A stretch of 64,000 nucleotides of DNA from contig JAHLWY010000241.1 in NCBI GenBank assembly GCA_020002185.1, positions 111,528-175,527 on the forward strand, in the 5' to 3' direction. Made by a program: the position numbers and the translations under genes. This DNA is from Paraescarpia echinospica (lineage: Eukaryota; Annelida; Polychaeta; Sabellida; Siboglinidae). Below are positions 24,561-37,382 of the stretch, in pieces. Below the pieces are notes generated by a model. That model did no database searches. It saw only the letters and a list, made by a program, of their open reading frames with translations, and was not told the DNA's origin. The first letter of the stretch is position 1. Each line of letters begins with the position of its first letter.

Positions 24561-25840
24561 GAAGAAAAGAGAAAGCTAGAAACGAATCTGGAAGACCTAC
24601 ACGCCGCAATTAATTCTACTGTGAACCTCATAGCTGCCTGAAGAATTAAAGATCATGTGTCGGGAGCTTTCGAGACTCCCCAGGAAGCCCGATCGATCCA
24701 TGGTATGTAGATGTCATCTTCGTTCCTATAGACCGCCGAGGACGAGTCTTCCTTACAGACGTCGTCTCATTTATTGTTCTACTTTCTTCTGTCGTGTCTT
24801 CTAATCATAATAAATCAATACAGCTCCAGCGGCCACGAGAACAGCTCCAGTCCGTGCGGAATTGTTCAGAATCGGCGGCAAAGTTCGCGAGGCATTCAGC
24901 AATCCGATGTCCGAGATCCGCCAAGCTGGCCGAAGATGGAGGCGATTCGGTCACACCGTCAGAGTGACTGATGAACATCTCGTGCGCCGTGCGCTGCTGG
25001 CACCATCAAGTAACGAACCCGACACGTATTTCCTCCGTATATAGCAAGCGTTAATAACGTAGCTTACGTAGGTATATGTGACGTCATTACGTCTCGCTTT
25101 AATACGTCGTTGACCGGAAATGTTACGTAAAACAGTGCCCATTGATTTGTTCAGAAACGTGGGAATTTAAATCAACATTCAGCAGATTGCTTTTGAAGCA
25201 TATGAAATAAATAATTATTTTCTAATTGATTTTCGATTTTGCTAATGCATCGTCTGTTGTGCATACGCACACTGGCACACACGCCCGCAATCACGTCCGT
25301 ATGCGCGCACGCGTCCTTAATTGTTAATCAGCGTCAAATGCGAACGTTTACCTATAAATGTAATGTCAAATTGACGATATGGTGACAAATAATACAAACG
25401 GTAAAATATGATTGTTTTGATGTACACAATTCATAAAATACTAGCTGAGTTACCAAACCCATCCCAAATGTGTCTAGACTACCCGCATTAATAAATGGTA
25501 ACTGGTCACTGGCCTAATTGTTAGTACAACCTTTTGCCATCAATCTCAATCTCAATCGCTCACCAGTCTATCTGTCTTATGATGGGTTGAAATTTCAGAA
25601 CGATACATGCAAAACTAACGGAGATGTAGTTGCACAAACAAACAGAGAATCAACTGTTTAATAATATAAAAAATCACGTTTTCTATCACAGCCAGAGTTG
25701 TTCTACTTGATAGATTGTTTTTCCCTATAAATTCAATTGTGGATTAAAAGCCAGTGCAAGTGGGTAGCAAAATACAAATGAATGCCTGTCCAAGTATACG
25801 TGCTTTTCAGAGTGTAACTATAATTAAACGGATGTATGTC
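24561..25840. other. Unannotated sequence
   Basis: No gene recognised. At 25440-25670 a diverged copy of the 22.5-kb interspersed repeat is visible. The 24.64-25.04-kb part is GC-richer and has short open frames of no recognised family. Confidence 0.4.
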
Positions 25841-25844
25841 AATC

Positions 25845-27864
25845 AGCTTTGAGAGCTGATTGAGAGACTACGCAGAGACTTACGGCGACTGAAAGAAAAC
25901 CAACTTACTGTGAGCGTTTCCAAATGTTTGGTCCTTGTGCCGAGTATGTTGTTCTTCCGGTATATCTTCAGTGGAGAAGGAGTGTCACCGGATCCAAAGA
26001 AGGTCGAAGCTCTGCAAAGAATAAACGCGCCTAAGAACGTGACTGAAGTACGAAGCTTGTTCAGCTCTGCGACGTTTTGCTCGCGGTTCATCAAGGACTT
26101 CGCTACGATCACGCGTCCACTGCGTAAACTCACCTGCGATGGAGTATCTGGGAATGGGGTGAACATTCGTTCGAGCAATTCAAAACGGCATTGTCTAAAC
26201 GACTCTAGTGTACTTCGATCCGCAGAAATCAACGACGATCTTCGTAGACGCTAGCCCGATCGGTCTGGGAGCAGTTCTGACTCAATAGGATGCAAAGACG
26301 AAAGAGGTAACACCACTCTACTTCGAGAGTCGACCACTGACCTCTACATAGTCGCGATATCCTCAGATTGACCGAGAGGCGTTGGCCATAAGTTGGGCAA
26401 TCAAACGCACCCATCTCTACACGTACGGCAAGGAGTTCACGGTCGAGACAGACCACCAGCCGTTGGTGACTCTGTTCAACAGTCCTTCGTCAAAGCCGAC
26501 AGCGAGAATTGAACGATGACTCGTGGATCTGCTGCGATATGACTTCAAAGTTATCTACCAACCTGGACAATCCAATCCTGCTGACTACGCATCGCGACAT
26601 CCTGTTGATGTTGTATCCGCAGACGTGCGTGAATACATTGATATAACCGAACACTACGTGGCCTGAGGTGTTAAATTTTGACAGTGGGCCTCCATTCAAT
26701 GTCAAAGACTTCACAACATTTGCTAACATGCTCTGGTTCAAACATAGGAAGGGTACCCCACTTTGGCCGCGAGCGAAAGGGCGAGGTGGAACGATTTGAT
26801 TTGTGAAGACGATGAAAAAGTGTGTTAAGGCGGCCAAAACAGAAGGAACAAACTGGAGGAAGGAACTACAGTCGTTCTTGCGCAATTATAGGATAACTCC
26901 ACGTGCAACAAACGGGGTTGCTCCATCAACGCTGTTCCTGAAGAGAGCAGTGCGCAACAAACTACCACAATCTACGTGCATCGACCCCGTCGCTGAGATC
27001 GTACGCAAACGCGACAGTAACCAGAAACGCAAGATGAAGCATCATGCGGACCGAAAGTGTTACATCAAACCCTGTGATCTGGAGATTGGCGAGTCCGTTT
27101 TGGTCAAGCGACCATATACCGCATCAAAAGCACACACTCCTATTGGATCCAGTCCGATGACGATCGTCGCGCGAAAAGGCAGCACGATCACTGCCAGGAC
27201 GGATTGGGGCGCAGTGTAACGCGCAACCAGTCATTCTACAAGATATTCCGCGTTCATCAAGTCGACCTCGATGAAGATCCAGCATTGGAGAACTACATCG
27301 TACCATCAGAGTCCCAGCAGAGGGATGATCCAGAGTCGAACGACAACCCTGCAACAAAGGACGAACCGGTGCCTGCGCTGCTAAACGTTCGAGTCAAACC
27401 GATTGTTCATGCTGAGCAGTCACCGCAGTCGAACGTGAATGAAAATCCGCCGACCCCACATATCTACACGTGTTCGGAAAGCACCAGACATTCTTGATTT
27501 GTAATCAGTTTTGTCTATGAACTGTAACATGTTATGCTACACTGACATGCGAACTTTTTTGTTATTATTACTGCAATTGGTCTATACCAAGTTCCACAAT
27601 TATTATTGCAATGAACATTCAACACTAACTGTAATTTACTAATTTTGTATCTACAAGGAAGGAGATGTAATGTCCTAATGAGATATTGTAATTGTTATCT
27701 TTATTTGTATTTGCTATACCGCTCTAACCCGGGAAGGAGCCCGCGACTAGGAGTCGAGTGATAGGGATGGAGGTGAGAGATCACGAATAAAGACCAGTTT
27801 GTTACACTGTAATAAATATCTTCAGTGCAATCTGTTGTAATCTTGCGTTGTATAAGACATTACA
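25845..27864 (+). mobile_element. Ty3/Gypsy retrotransposon, 5'-truncated, with 3' LTR
   Basis: It opens in the end of RT (PDPKKVEALQRINAPKNVTE), continues to RNase H (VDASPIGLGAVLTQ, DREALAISWAIKRTHL, TVETDHQPLVTLF, with in-frame stops), lacks the integrase core (gap near 26660-26800) and resumes in the integrase C-terminus (26803-27219: FLRNYRITPRATNGVAPSTL, PCDLEIGESVLVKRP). One more frame (27204-27497) completes the tail. A purine tract (27654-27665) precedes the LTR 27666-27864 (199 bp), bounded by TGTAATGTC and GACATTACA. Confidence 0.85.
27666..27864 (+). repeat. 3' LTR of Gypsy element
   Basis: It starts TGTAATGTCC right after a polypurine tract and ends GACATTACA, giving 9-bp inverted termini. 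AATAAA occurs inside. No 5' partner is present in the window. Confidence 0.75.
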
Positions 27865-28525
27865 ATTCATTACACCAATGAACCAAGGAAGTGAAGGAAC
27901 ATAGAAAGTAGTGCCTGGGATAAGATAAGATAGATCACCACATACATAATTGAGGTACACTACATTTTATTGCATACACGTATACATACATACATGTTGA
28001 ATATCTCAGTAACTTAAATATAAATTATTACAATATCTCAAGTAGTAAGCGATATATATATATATAATCCAATTCCACATATGTGACTTCACCAAAAATA
28101 TTTCGTTCTAATTTAAGTACACCAATGTGTCAGCAGAAATAACAAGAACAGACTAAAGAATTGCATGGTGGAAGAAGTTCAACAGGACGACAAACAGATG
28201 GTGTAACCTCTGCACATGTATAATATAGACAGAAACAAAGTATATTATTTGTGATACATATATGTATCATAACTAGGCACCATTAGCAAGACATAATTTA
28301 GCATCAAAGAGAAATGGTGCTGATAATCAAGAGAGGACTTTAACACCCGCCCTATTGAATGACGATCATGGTTTGTATATGTTTCTTTATATGCAATATA
28401 TGTCTTTCTATAAATTGTTTAGAGTGCATGATAAAATGTATGTAATAAATCAGGAATAACACTAGGTCTGAAAATTAATATATTTTTTGCCACATTATGA
28501 AAATAGTATATGATATATATATATA
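27865..28525. other. AT-rich unannotated sequence
   Basis: Contains short (TA)n runs; no gene seen. Confidence 0.5.
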
Positions 28526-29749
28526 TTAACTATATATTATGTATATAATATATGCATAAGCTGTAGGTATGTATATATATATATATATTATATATATATG
28601 TACAGAATTTTTCAAATGGGGTTGGTATTTATTGTATGGGCCTAAATAAGACAGCTTTACGTCTACAATAACGTTCACTAAAACCAAAAAAATTGCATCC
28701 CCTTGAGGTGCACTAAAAACATCCAACTGCCCCCACGTGGATACGTATGATTGCTCATTTCGTATGATATTATAATATTTTCCTGAAAAAGGATAATGTT
28801 CAATTCCAAAAGGGGGTTTTGCAGAAAGGGAGGTTCGTGCAAACCCTATTACAGCTCTGTTACGTGCAACTTGGGATTGACAATCAATGCATAGATACAG
28901 ATTACGTGTGCAGAGACATGTACAGAAAACAATGTGTGTTTTTCTGACGGGCTTTCCAGAAGACCTGCACACAGTCTGTATGTGTCCCTTACGATCGCAC
29001 CCGTAGCAGACGGCGTCGATGAATGGACAGTCTCTGTGGTGATGAGCAGGCGAACAACATCGATAGCAGGCTTTCTGGCCTCTCCTGTTAGGTTGACTGT
29101 TAGCCCGGCCCTTTTCTCCGTGATCTGGTCGCTGTTTAACTCGGAAGCGTTGCTTCTGGCGAGACGGGTGACTTTGACGAACAGCGTGCACGTCCTGCTG
29201 AGGGTGGCCTGTTGTTTGTTCGTGCATTTTGTTCAGCTCTTTGCTAAGCAGTTCTGCCATTTTAGCACACTGTAGTACGTTCGACAGTGAAGCGTCTGTT
29301 TCTTTCAGTATTGCCTGCTGTATAAAAGTGTGCCTACAGCCCATGACAAGCCTATATCGTAGTGCATTGTCCTGACACTTTACACAGCACTGCTCTTCGA
29401 AGTCACACTCTTCGGCTTTAGTGCGCAGTTCGGCCAGGAAATCAGTGATGGATTGACCTTCCTGCTGAAACGTGCGGAAGAAGTCGAGACGCGCAGCAAG
29501 AAAGTTACGCTTTTCCTCGAAATGCTGTTTAAGCGCCGCTTTCACTTCTTCGTAGGAAGCTTCTGTCACTTCCTTAGTCAGTAGATTCTGAAGAAGTGCA
29601 AATGTTTCTGGTGACATGGTTGAACACAGAGCAGCCTTTTTCTTTGGGTCTGTTGTGATGTTGTTTGAGTCGAAGTAGAACTCCGCATGCATCAAGAAGG
29701 ATGACCATCGCTCTCTATCTGGGTCGAACCGGTCAAACTGTCGTGCCAT
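28526..29749 (-). mobile_element. Gypsy gag ORF (407 codons) with unknown C-terminal extension
   Basis: An open frame from ATG at 29749. It has a capsid-like N-terminal half (FDRFDPDRERWSSFLMHAEF, ALKQHFEEKRNFLAARLDFF, DFLAELRTKAEECDF), then two CCHC zinc knuckles (CYRCCSPAHHHRDC and CYGCDRKGHIQTVC) at about residues 228-267. After SSGKPVRKT, where protease should follow, the frame continues about 130 codons in sequence I do not recognise (TCLCTRNLYLCIDCQSQ..., ending in TA-repeat translation). The open gag suggests a fairly recent insertion; pol is absent. Upstream at about 29875-29893, ACAACA then GTTGGTGTCCGC (minus strand) may be an LTR end and primer-binding site. Confidence 0.75.
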
Positions 29750-29954
29750 GCTTGAATGACAGTCAGTAAACAGACACTCAGACAGTAGGCTATTGTCTGC
29801 AGTTCAGAGCCAGTTCAGGCATCTACTCACTGAAGCATGTCTACACAGTTTATAGGTAGTTGAGAACAATCCCACCTGCGGACACCAACTGTTGTGTTCT
29901 TGTATGCCAGTGAATATCACCATCAAACATTTGTATAATTCAAGAAACATTTAA

Positions 29955-32354
29955 TTGGCAGAACAACTGAAAATACATAGTTGTACTGAATCTTTATATC
30001 CTTGTGGAGTATGCAGAGATGAAGTAAAGGAAGATGACAGAGCACTCCTGTGCGACAAATGTGAACTCTGGTACCATACCAAATGCATAAACACCACCAA
30101 AATTAACTACAGCATCATGAAAAACATATCAAGCTTCTCATGGATCTGCTGCAAATGTGGTTTTCCAAATTTTGATTCGTCAATATCTCAAACCCAATCA
30201 GTCGCCACTACAAACCCTTTTTCACTCCTCTCTGAACTTGATGACATTAATGACGATAATTGTATAAATGATGAAGAAAACCTCAACTCCATCCAAAGGT
30301 TCGTCTGGTACTCGTAACACGCCTACCATCAAAAACAAAAAACATGGCCTCAGGGCAATGATCATAAACTGTAACAGTACTAAAAGCGCGACTAAACAAG
30401 CAGCCTCCCGTGCAACAATCGATCAACCCCAACCAGAACTCATATTGGGTTGTGAATCCAAATTAGATAGCGATATGGCTATATATGAACTATTCCCAGA
30501 AAACTAAACTGTCTACCGCAAAGATTGCAATGCGAATGGAGGAGGAGTCTTTATTGCCACCAAAGACTGCCTCATTACCTCTGATGAACCTGAATTAGAC
30601 GAAAACTGTGAAATTATCTGGGCAAGCATGCAATTCAGAGACTCTATACCGCTATATCTGGCCAGTTATTACAGACCACCAGGCAACAAAACTCAGTCAC
30701 TAGATGCCTTAATCTCATCAGTAGCCAATACTATCAATAAAAACCCACGCCAGCACCCAAACCTAATAATTGGAGGGGACTTCAATCTACCAGATATGAA
30801 CTGGACCGACTGGTTGACAACAAATACTAACACTAAAGCAATGCACGAGAAATTAATTGACTTCTTACTTGATAACTCGCTTTCACAACTAGTTACTAGC
30901 ACCACAAGACCTGTCTCAAATAGCATCCTGGACCTTCTGGTTACATCAAACCCTAATCTCATAGACAACATACGGGTACTTCCAGGCATGTCTGACCATT
31001 GCTTTGTACTGTACACATAATCGCCTCCAACTACCGACCCATATCCTTGACCTGCTTGTGCTGTAAAATCATGGAACACATAATCCTAAGTCATGTCGCC
31101 AAACATCTTAACACTCATAACATCCTTATTAATGAACAACATGGATTCAGAAACTGCCTCTCAACTACAACACAACTCATAAACTCAACTAATGACTGGT
31201 CAGAAACACTAAATAAAAAAAAATCAAACTGATGTAATCTTACTAGATTCAGTAAAGCGTTTGATAAAGTTGCTCATCACCACCTATCGGATAAATTAAA
31301 CTACTACGGCATCCGAAACAACACTCTTGGCTGGATCAATCCCTTCTTATCCCACCGTATACAATCTGTTTCAGTCAATGGCACACATTCTTCCTGGGCT
31401 AATGTCACTTCCGGAGTACCTCAGGGATCTGTCCTGGGGCCGGTCCTATTCCTTCTATACATAAACGACATCAAGGAACAAATAAATTAAACAATGAAAC
31501 TCTTTGCAAACGATAGCATTCTATACAGAGAAATAAATAACACAAACGATCAACATATATTACAAAACGATTTAGAAACCCTCACAACGTGGACTAAGAA
31601 GTGGTCAATGAATTTTAATGTTAAGAAATGTGCAGTCCTCACCATCACACGCAAACGAAACCCCAAACTATATCAATATGCATTACTGGGAAAATCACTA
31701 AACCATGTTCAAAAGCACGACTACCTTGGAGTCACAATATCACATGACCTAAGATGGAACGACCACTGCACCAAAATAACCACCAAAGTCAGCCGCACAC
31801 TTGGACTCTTAAGAAGAACACTGTCACCTTGCTCACAAAATGTCAAAGAAACAGCTTACCAAACCCTTGTCCGACCACAAGTTGAATATGCCAGTGAAGT
31901 CTGGAATCCCAACACAGCAACATAAATTAACCGCATAGAACAAATCCAAAGAAATGCTGCAAGATTCATCTTCTCCAACTACCGAAAAGAAACACATATT
32001 AAACCACTCATTAACAAACTAAAGTGGGACTCGCTCCACACACGTCGCCTCATTCAACAAGCATCAATGTTTTACAAAATCCACTACCACATGGTCAACA
32101 TCAGCCCTCCGCCATGTTTCCAGCACGCCACACATATCTCCAACAGACTCGACCATCCACTTAAATATACCAACACAATAATTCCAACCATCAATGCATA
32201 TAAATATGTATTCTACCCCAGAGCAGATTCCATATGGAACAGACTACCACCATCTGCTGTTCTACACATCACGCCATCATTGCCAGCCTTCCTGTGTGTC
32301 GCCATGCCAGCCATCAGGGAAATGCAACCGTTGCATGGCGTCCACATCCTCTAA
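29955..32354 (+). mobile_element. CR1/Rex-like LINE with PHD-finger ORF1 (inactive)
   Basis: The 5' frame (29955-30317, no ATG) carries a PHD-type finger (PCGVCRDEVKEDDRALLCDK, LWYHTKC, WICCKCG), as known in ORF1 of several marine-invertebrate LINEs. An APE endonuclease follows (LIIGGDFNLPDMNW, GMSDHCFVLY) with a stop at about 30505. A deletion near 31015 joins it directly to RT ([37 protein letters not shown]). The catalytic motif reads FAND instead of FADD (about 31506), and stops at 31232, 31488 and 31923 break the frame. The C-terminal tail ends near 32354 (RADSIWNRLPPSAV). Confidence 0.85.
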
Positions 32355-33420
32355 AGCTACAAACTTATGTATATAGTGCACCACTTGTTTTTATCCGCGC
32401 TTTTGTTTGTTTTCAGTTGGTTTTCATTGTTTTTCTTTCTATATTTGAACATCCTTCTACACAATTTTTTCCCTTTTGTTCGACTGCCCTGACGTTACAC
32501 ACCGCACAAATCCCAGTTTAGCTGTGAACAGCTGTAAAGGGATTACTACGTCAAGCATCAAGGTCACTTCCACAAAACAAGATGGCAGACACTGTAAAGC
32601 AATGGTCACTAGAGGGTGGTCCAATAATAACAATGAGTGCCACTGACACACAATAGCACTGACTGCAATGTCAGCTAACACAACATACAGCCCATATAGC
32701 ATGGAATGAGAAACATGACAACATATTTATACGACCCTATACATGTGCCACTGCATTAATAACAGCTACAAATTCTGTTGTGTCCACCACTAAATGTCTT
32801 GTAGCCAACACCTCCTGAACTGCAACTTCCTCCACTCTTTCACGATTAAAATACATTTATTATAAAGCACCCTATCATCATAATTTTTCTAGAATGCTTT
32901 ACCTCCTTTCAGGATAATAATACATTTCCCATAATCCACACCATCATAACAATTTATGTGGTGCTTTACTTGTTTCACAAAATCAAAATAACTGCTAATT
33001 CCCATCAAGCGTTAACATTTCTAACTTGTATGTTCCTGGGGAGAGTTATTATTATGTTAGCTAGTACGAGTCACATATCACATTCCTTTTCCAACAGATT
33101 ATATCTTTATCAACACCATCATTTTAATAATCTGATGGCACAGTCCATTACCCTTGAGAGGGGTGAGTGGCAGGGGTTTCCACCTCCAATCTCCTACGTC
33201 TTTCGAGTCTACCTCCTGTCTCCCACTTTTTGGAAGCTTGAAAAAAAAGATGACAATGTAGTGTCTGTGGACAGAATATGTCCGTTTTATGATGATGAAT
33301 AAGGTTGATTTAATTCTTGACAATGAAATACAAGACTGTGAACTCGGCAGTATAAAAACCACTATACAACCCGTTAGGAGACATTGTAATTCGCTACTAT
33401 TGTAGCTGGCGCGGGGTATA
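32355..33420. other. Unannotated sequence before the LTR
   Basis: Probably LINE 3' flank followed by sequence left of the split Gypsy LTR. No integrase or other Gypsy motif could be found, and no gene is seen. Confidence 0.4.
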
Positions 33421-33850
33421 TGTAGGGGCAAGCAACTGCGACAACGCAGTGACGTAACGTCGCGTTGTGATGTGACGTCACGAGTAACGAGATATTTATG
33501 AATAAAGAAGTATTGTTATCTTAATCTTAATAAATAATCCATAAATTACCAGAAGGGACAACACATGGATGATAGATGAGAGGCAATACGTTCAGGGTAG
33601 CGCCTCTAGCCTACTCCGAAATGATGTACTGGAGCAGGCCGCAAGAATATTGCTGGATAATGTATTCCAATGTGGTATAATACTTAAAATTACAGATTTA
33701 GACAAAATGGTTTTATTACAACTAAGTCTACTTCATTGATGATTAAATAAAATATTCCCATCTTGACCCATCGACGATCCTGCCCGTGAAGCTCTATTAA
33801 CCTTAAATAAAATCTTTGCAGTTTTTTATACTATAAGACGACACAATACA
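33421..33850 (+). repeat. LTR left in unit 3 (3' partner of the split element), with internal insertion
   Basis: It starts TGTAGGGGCAAGCAACTGCG and ends AAGACGACACAATACA, followed by CAGT (33851-33854). Its first 90 bp and last 55 bp match the minus-strand LTR at 44243-44392, which is only 150 bp; the extra 280 bp here (about 33512-33795) is an insertion. The right edge falls inside the signal-peptide exon of unit 3. Confidence 0.8.
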
Positions 33851-35499
33851 CAGTCCTCACTATAAGTGGAATATAACTGACAATTGCTCTTAGTGAACAT
33901 GTAGCAAGAAAACTAAATTACATTATTAAAATGCAAGTAGGAAATATTGTTTATCAGAATTAGTATCGATGTATATGAGTGACACACCATACATACGAAT
34001 AACACGATCTTTAATGTGAACGATTAGCTTAGTCAACAGCAGTCCATGAGTTTAGGGGCAATTCAAAATGGAAATGGTAGCAGTGCATTATTCAAATAAC
34101 CTATCCATCACGTGACTTATTGCCTAGCAAAAAGTTGCTTCAAACCTATATAATGGCTGCCGAACATGGGGACATGCGAATTATTCCGTTGCTTATTCTC
34201 ATCACATTCTGTCTACAAATGTCTTTCTTTGCTACCAAAAAAATCAGGTAAAACGGTTAGTTTAAGCGAGGATAGCGTGCGAGTACGATTGATTTAGAAG
34301 ATATCTCGCAGACTTTGTATTGTAATGAACGTAGGTAAATATATTTGACGGAGGTCTTGCGAATAGTTATGATCGTGATGAAGGAAAACAGTCAGATACT
34401 GGACGACACTGTTGCGCCGCATCACGTGGACTAAGCATGTAGCCTGTGTGACGGGAACTCTCAGAAGGAAGGGACGATGACAAGCGTAGAGGAAGATTTA
34501 GTTACTTAGAGTTACGTCTACAAGACGTGGATGGGAATATGTTAAATGCTGAAGTAATCGGGATGGCGCGAGAGAAGCAGAATTATCGATCCAAGCCAGC
34601 AGGCATATTAATATAAACCAAAGGTTGTTTAAAACCATATGTTTCTTCAGTTATTTTCACTTAATTTGACATAGGAACTTAATTGTGGTGCCATTTTGTG
34701 CTGATGTGTTTCGACATCGTGATGATTATCGTACCATTGTTGCCGCAGGTTGCAGAAAGCACTGCGGCAAACTAGATGGCAACTATCATAACAAGTGCAC
34801 GTACAATTGCCGTTATTACATTACATGCCGGGACGGGAGAGCGTACTACCGTCGGTGTCGTCGACAGGAGGCGCCGCATAGAAGGTGAACAATCACTGTG
34901 TGTGTTTGTATGCATGCGCGCGCGCGTGATTGCGTGCGAGCGGGCTTGCGTACGTTTGGGCGTGCGTGTGCGTGACTGACTGCGTCCGTGTACGGTTCTC
35001 GACCGATGCTAACACGAGCCATTCTTTCTAAATAAATCAGATATGTTATAATTACTTCCTCCACATCCATAACCATGTTTCGTATTTTATAATACAAAAA
35101 AAATCGCCAAGTTTATTTAATTCTGAAAGGCTTTTATTGGAATTTGTTTTAATTAATACGAGCTAGTGGTGTACAATTGTCATGTCTCCTGCATTATTGT
35201 TATATCCGGTTTCAGGATGCCAGACCGGACGTCGCGGCATCACCGTCTGCTACTCCCGCCCCGACGGACATTGGCAGCATTGCTGCTACTGCGACTTGTA
35301 CGCATCTTGTGCCAACGGCGGCATGCTTTTCCACCGCCAGTGTGAGGTCGAAGGCACGATCTGGGACGACGTGGAACACAAGTGGCTTGGCAAATCGAAC
35401 ACTTGCCGTAGAGAGTACAGGTTCTACCCGCAGGAGACCATCATGAAACCGTAGAGAGCATGCGTTTTCACTCAGGTACATCAATCGAATCTCTCTCGT

Positions 35500-35562
<63 letters not shown>

Positions 35563-35928
35563 TCTCTCCCTCTCACTCTCTCTCTCTACCTCTCTCTATC
35601 TTTGTGAGTGTGTGTGTGAGTGTGTGTGGGGGGTCTCTTTCTGTTCACGTGCGCGTGCGAGCGTGTGTGTGTGTTGGATGCATGTATGTTTGCGTGTGTG
35701 CGTCTATGTGTGTTTGTTTGTGTTGGCATCCATGCGCCCATGTATATATATATATATATATATATAATCCTTTATGTATGCTTCTTAACGTATTTTGTAG
35801 ACGCTCACGATGTGGACAATGCCAAACGAAAATTCTACATGGCGACATTCAATAAACAAGTTGACATTCAATACATATATGTTCTCATCTGTGCTGGCTA
35901 CATATTGTAAGATTGTTCGTGAAATAAA
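33851..35928 (+). pseudogene. Unit 3, 3' half: end of signal exon, both ChtBD2 exons, 3' UTR exon
   Basis: It begins CAGTCCTCACT, the last bases of the signal exon, directly after the LTR. The donor is ATAAGT instead of GTAAGT. ChtBD2-1 exon 34749-34884 is 20 bp shorter than in unit 2 (deletion between CGT and CGACAGG), shifting the frame and removing the segment around FFDAD; the last domain Cys codon TGC is CGC. ChtBD2-2 exon 35216-35454 is open but two Cys are replaced (HKWLG for HKCLG, KSNTC for KSCTC). The donor after the stop (GTACAT, 35475), acceptor TTTTGTAG (exon from 35801) and AATAAA (35923-35928) are preserved. The missing 5' half is at 44396-44485 on the minus strand. Confidence 0.85.
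35503..35768. repeat. Microsatellites in the unit 3 3' UTR intron
   Basis: (CT)n at about 35503-35600, TG-rich at 35605-35720, (TA)n at about 35744-35766. Confidence 0.9.
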
Positions 35929-36610
35929 ATAAATATAACTAATTCACGATTCGTCTGTTTGTCAATTGGTGTATGTGATTCACAATGTTTAATAACTAAA
36001 CAAATATTTCGGACCGTTGTACTACAAAGCGGGATAACAAATGTGTATGTACTCAAGAAATGCTACACCCATGGACGATCATACCCAACAAAAACCTATA
36101 TAAAAGTGCGTTGTTTAAACAGGATATGTATAATATGTAGCAAATGTGTACATGTTTGTGTGACTGTAGGCATTTAGGATATGGTGTTTGTTCTGAAATG
36201 AAGAAAATTGCAACAATGCTCATTTGTATTGTTAAGGTTGACATTTAAATATTTTGCTCTCAAATGTATACGTCGAAGATATATAATATAGGTATTATGA
36301 TTGTGCTTTGTGTAGATGGAAATAACATATATTCTGAGGGGTGTATCGTTCACACCATTGAGTAGGAATATTTTATTATTGTAGCTATACTGTTTCCGCT
36401 ATATTATTGCGCTGTATGTATTTGAACTTCTCTATCAATCAGCTTGAATATATACCCTAACTTATTATGGCAATACTGATTTTGCATTGATTATAGTTTT
36501 TTCAAAAACGGCAATAGATCAAGCAAAAAATATAAAACTGGTACGTTCCTTCAGGGCAACAACGTCCAATAAAGGGTTAAGACATTGCCCCCCAGTGAAA
36601 ATTCAATAAA
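35929..36610. other. Spacer between units 3 and 4
   Basis: The part to about 36250 matches the flank of unit 1 after 4077. The rest shows no feature. Confidence 0.5.
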
Positions 36611-36992
36611 CAAACGCCCTGGTTAACTCTATACTTGGTACAACAACTAATATTGTAAATATATACGTGAGTTCGGGTATTTTTCAGATGATTTTGAGCA
36701 AGTGAATGTAAACCCACCTTTAAAAAATCATCTTTGTCGAAAGTCAACTTTAGAAATTATAGAAATTATTGCTTTTAATTTTAGTTTCATTTCCAAGATA
36801 CTTGAAAAAGATGTGGGAAAATGCTTCTTACTTTCATATTAGGTCAAATTGCCCCTCCGGTGTATTACAATCTTCTTACAAACAACTTCATTTTACGGAG
36901 ATTGCTCTCTTAAATGTGCAGTGTGATATAACTGTAAATATGGATCATGCTAAAGCAACTGTATTTATCTTGCTCAATCTATCTTCGATCAT

Positions 36993-37310
36993 GTGGAGCG
37001 CAGTGGTGCAGTGGCTAGAGCTTCGGATTCTCGACCGAGAGAACCCCAGTTCGAATCCTGTGCTGTGGTGTCGAACATTGGACACGTTCGTTCAATATAC
37101 TTTGCTCCAGTACACTCAGCTGTATGAATGAGTACCTTGCTATAGACAGTGGTGGATATTTATGTATAGCTAGTCTTTGCGCATTAATTGCAGCGTGACT
37201 GTATGCTTCCCAGAGAAGTCGAGATGGTGTTCGATTGAACAGTTCTTCAGGAATAAAAGTGGAAAGCGATTTGAGCAATCCTGAGAAGTGGTTACTGCGC
37301 TATATAATAG
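36993..37310 (+). mobile_element. tRNA-derived SINE copy
   Basis: Same element as at 384-705, with B box GTTCGAATCC and LINE-like tail ending GCGCTATATAATAG. Confidence 0.7.
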
Positions 37311-37382
37311 CTTAGCTTTTTACCATTGATTACCCTTTAATATAAATAATTTACTTTATGGCATGATGTACCTAGTACAGCT

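Noticed and set aside
23107..24631. Minus-strand frames of 500 and 284 codons
   Set aside because: Translation of a 21-bp minisatellite and GA-rich tract; periodic S/H/P/L composition, no start context or domain.
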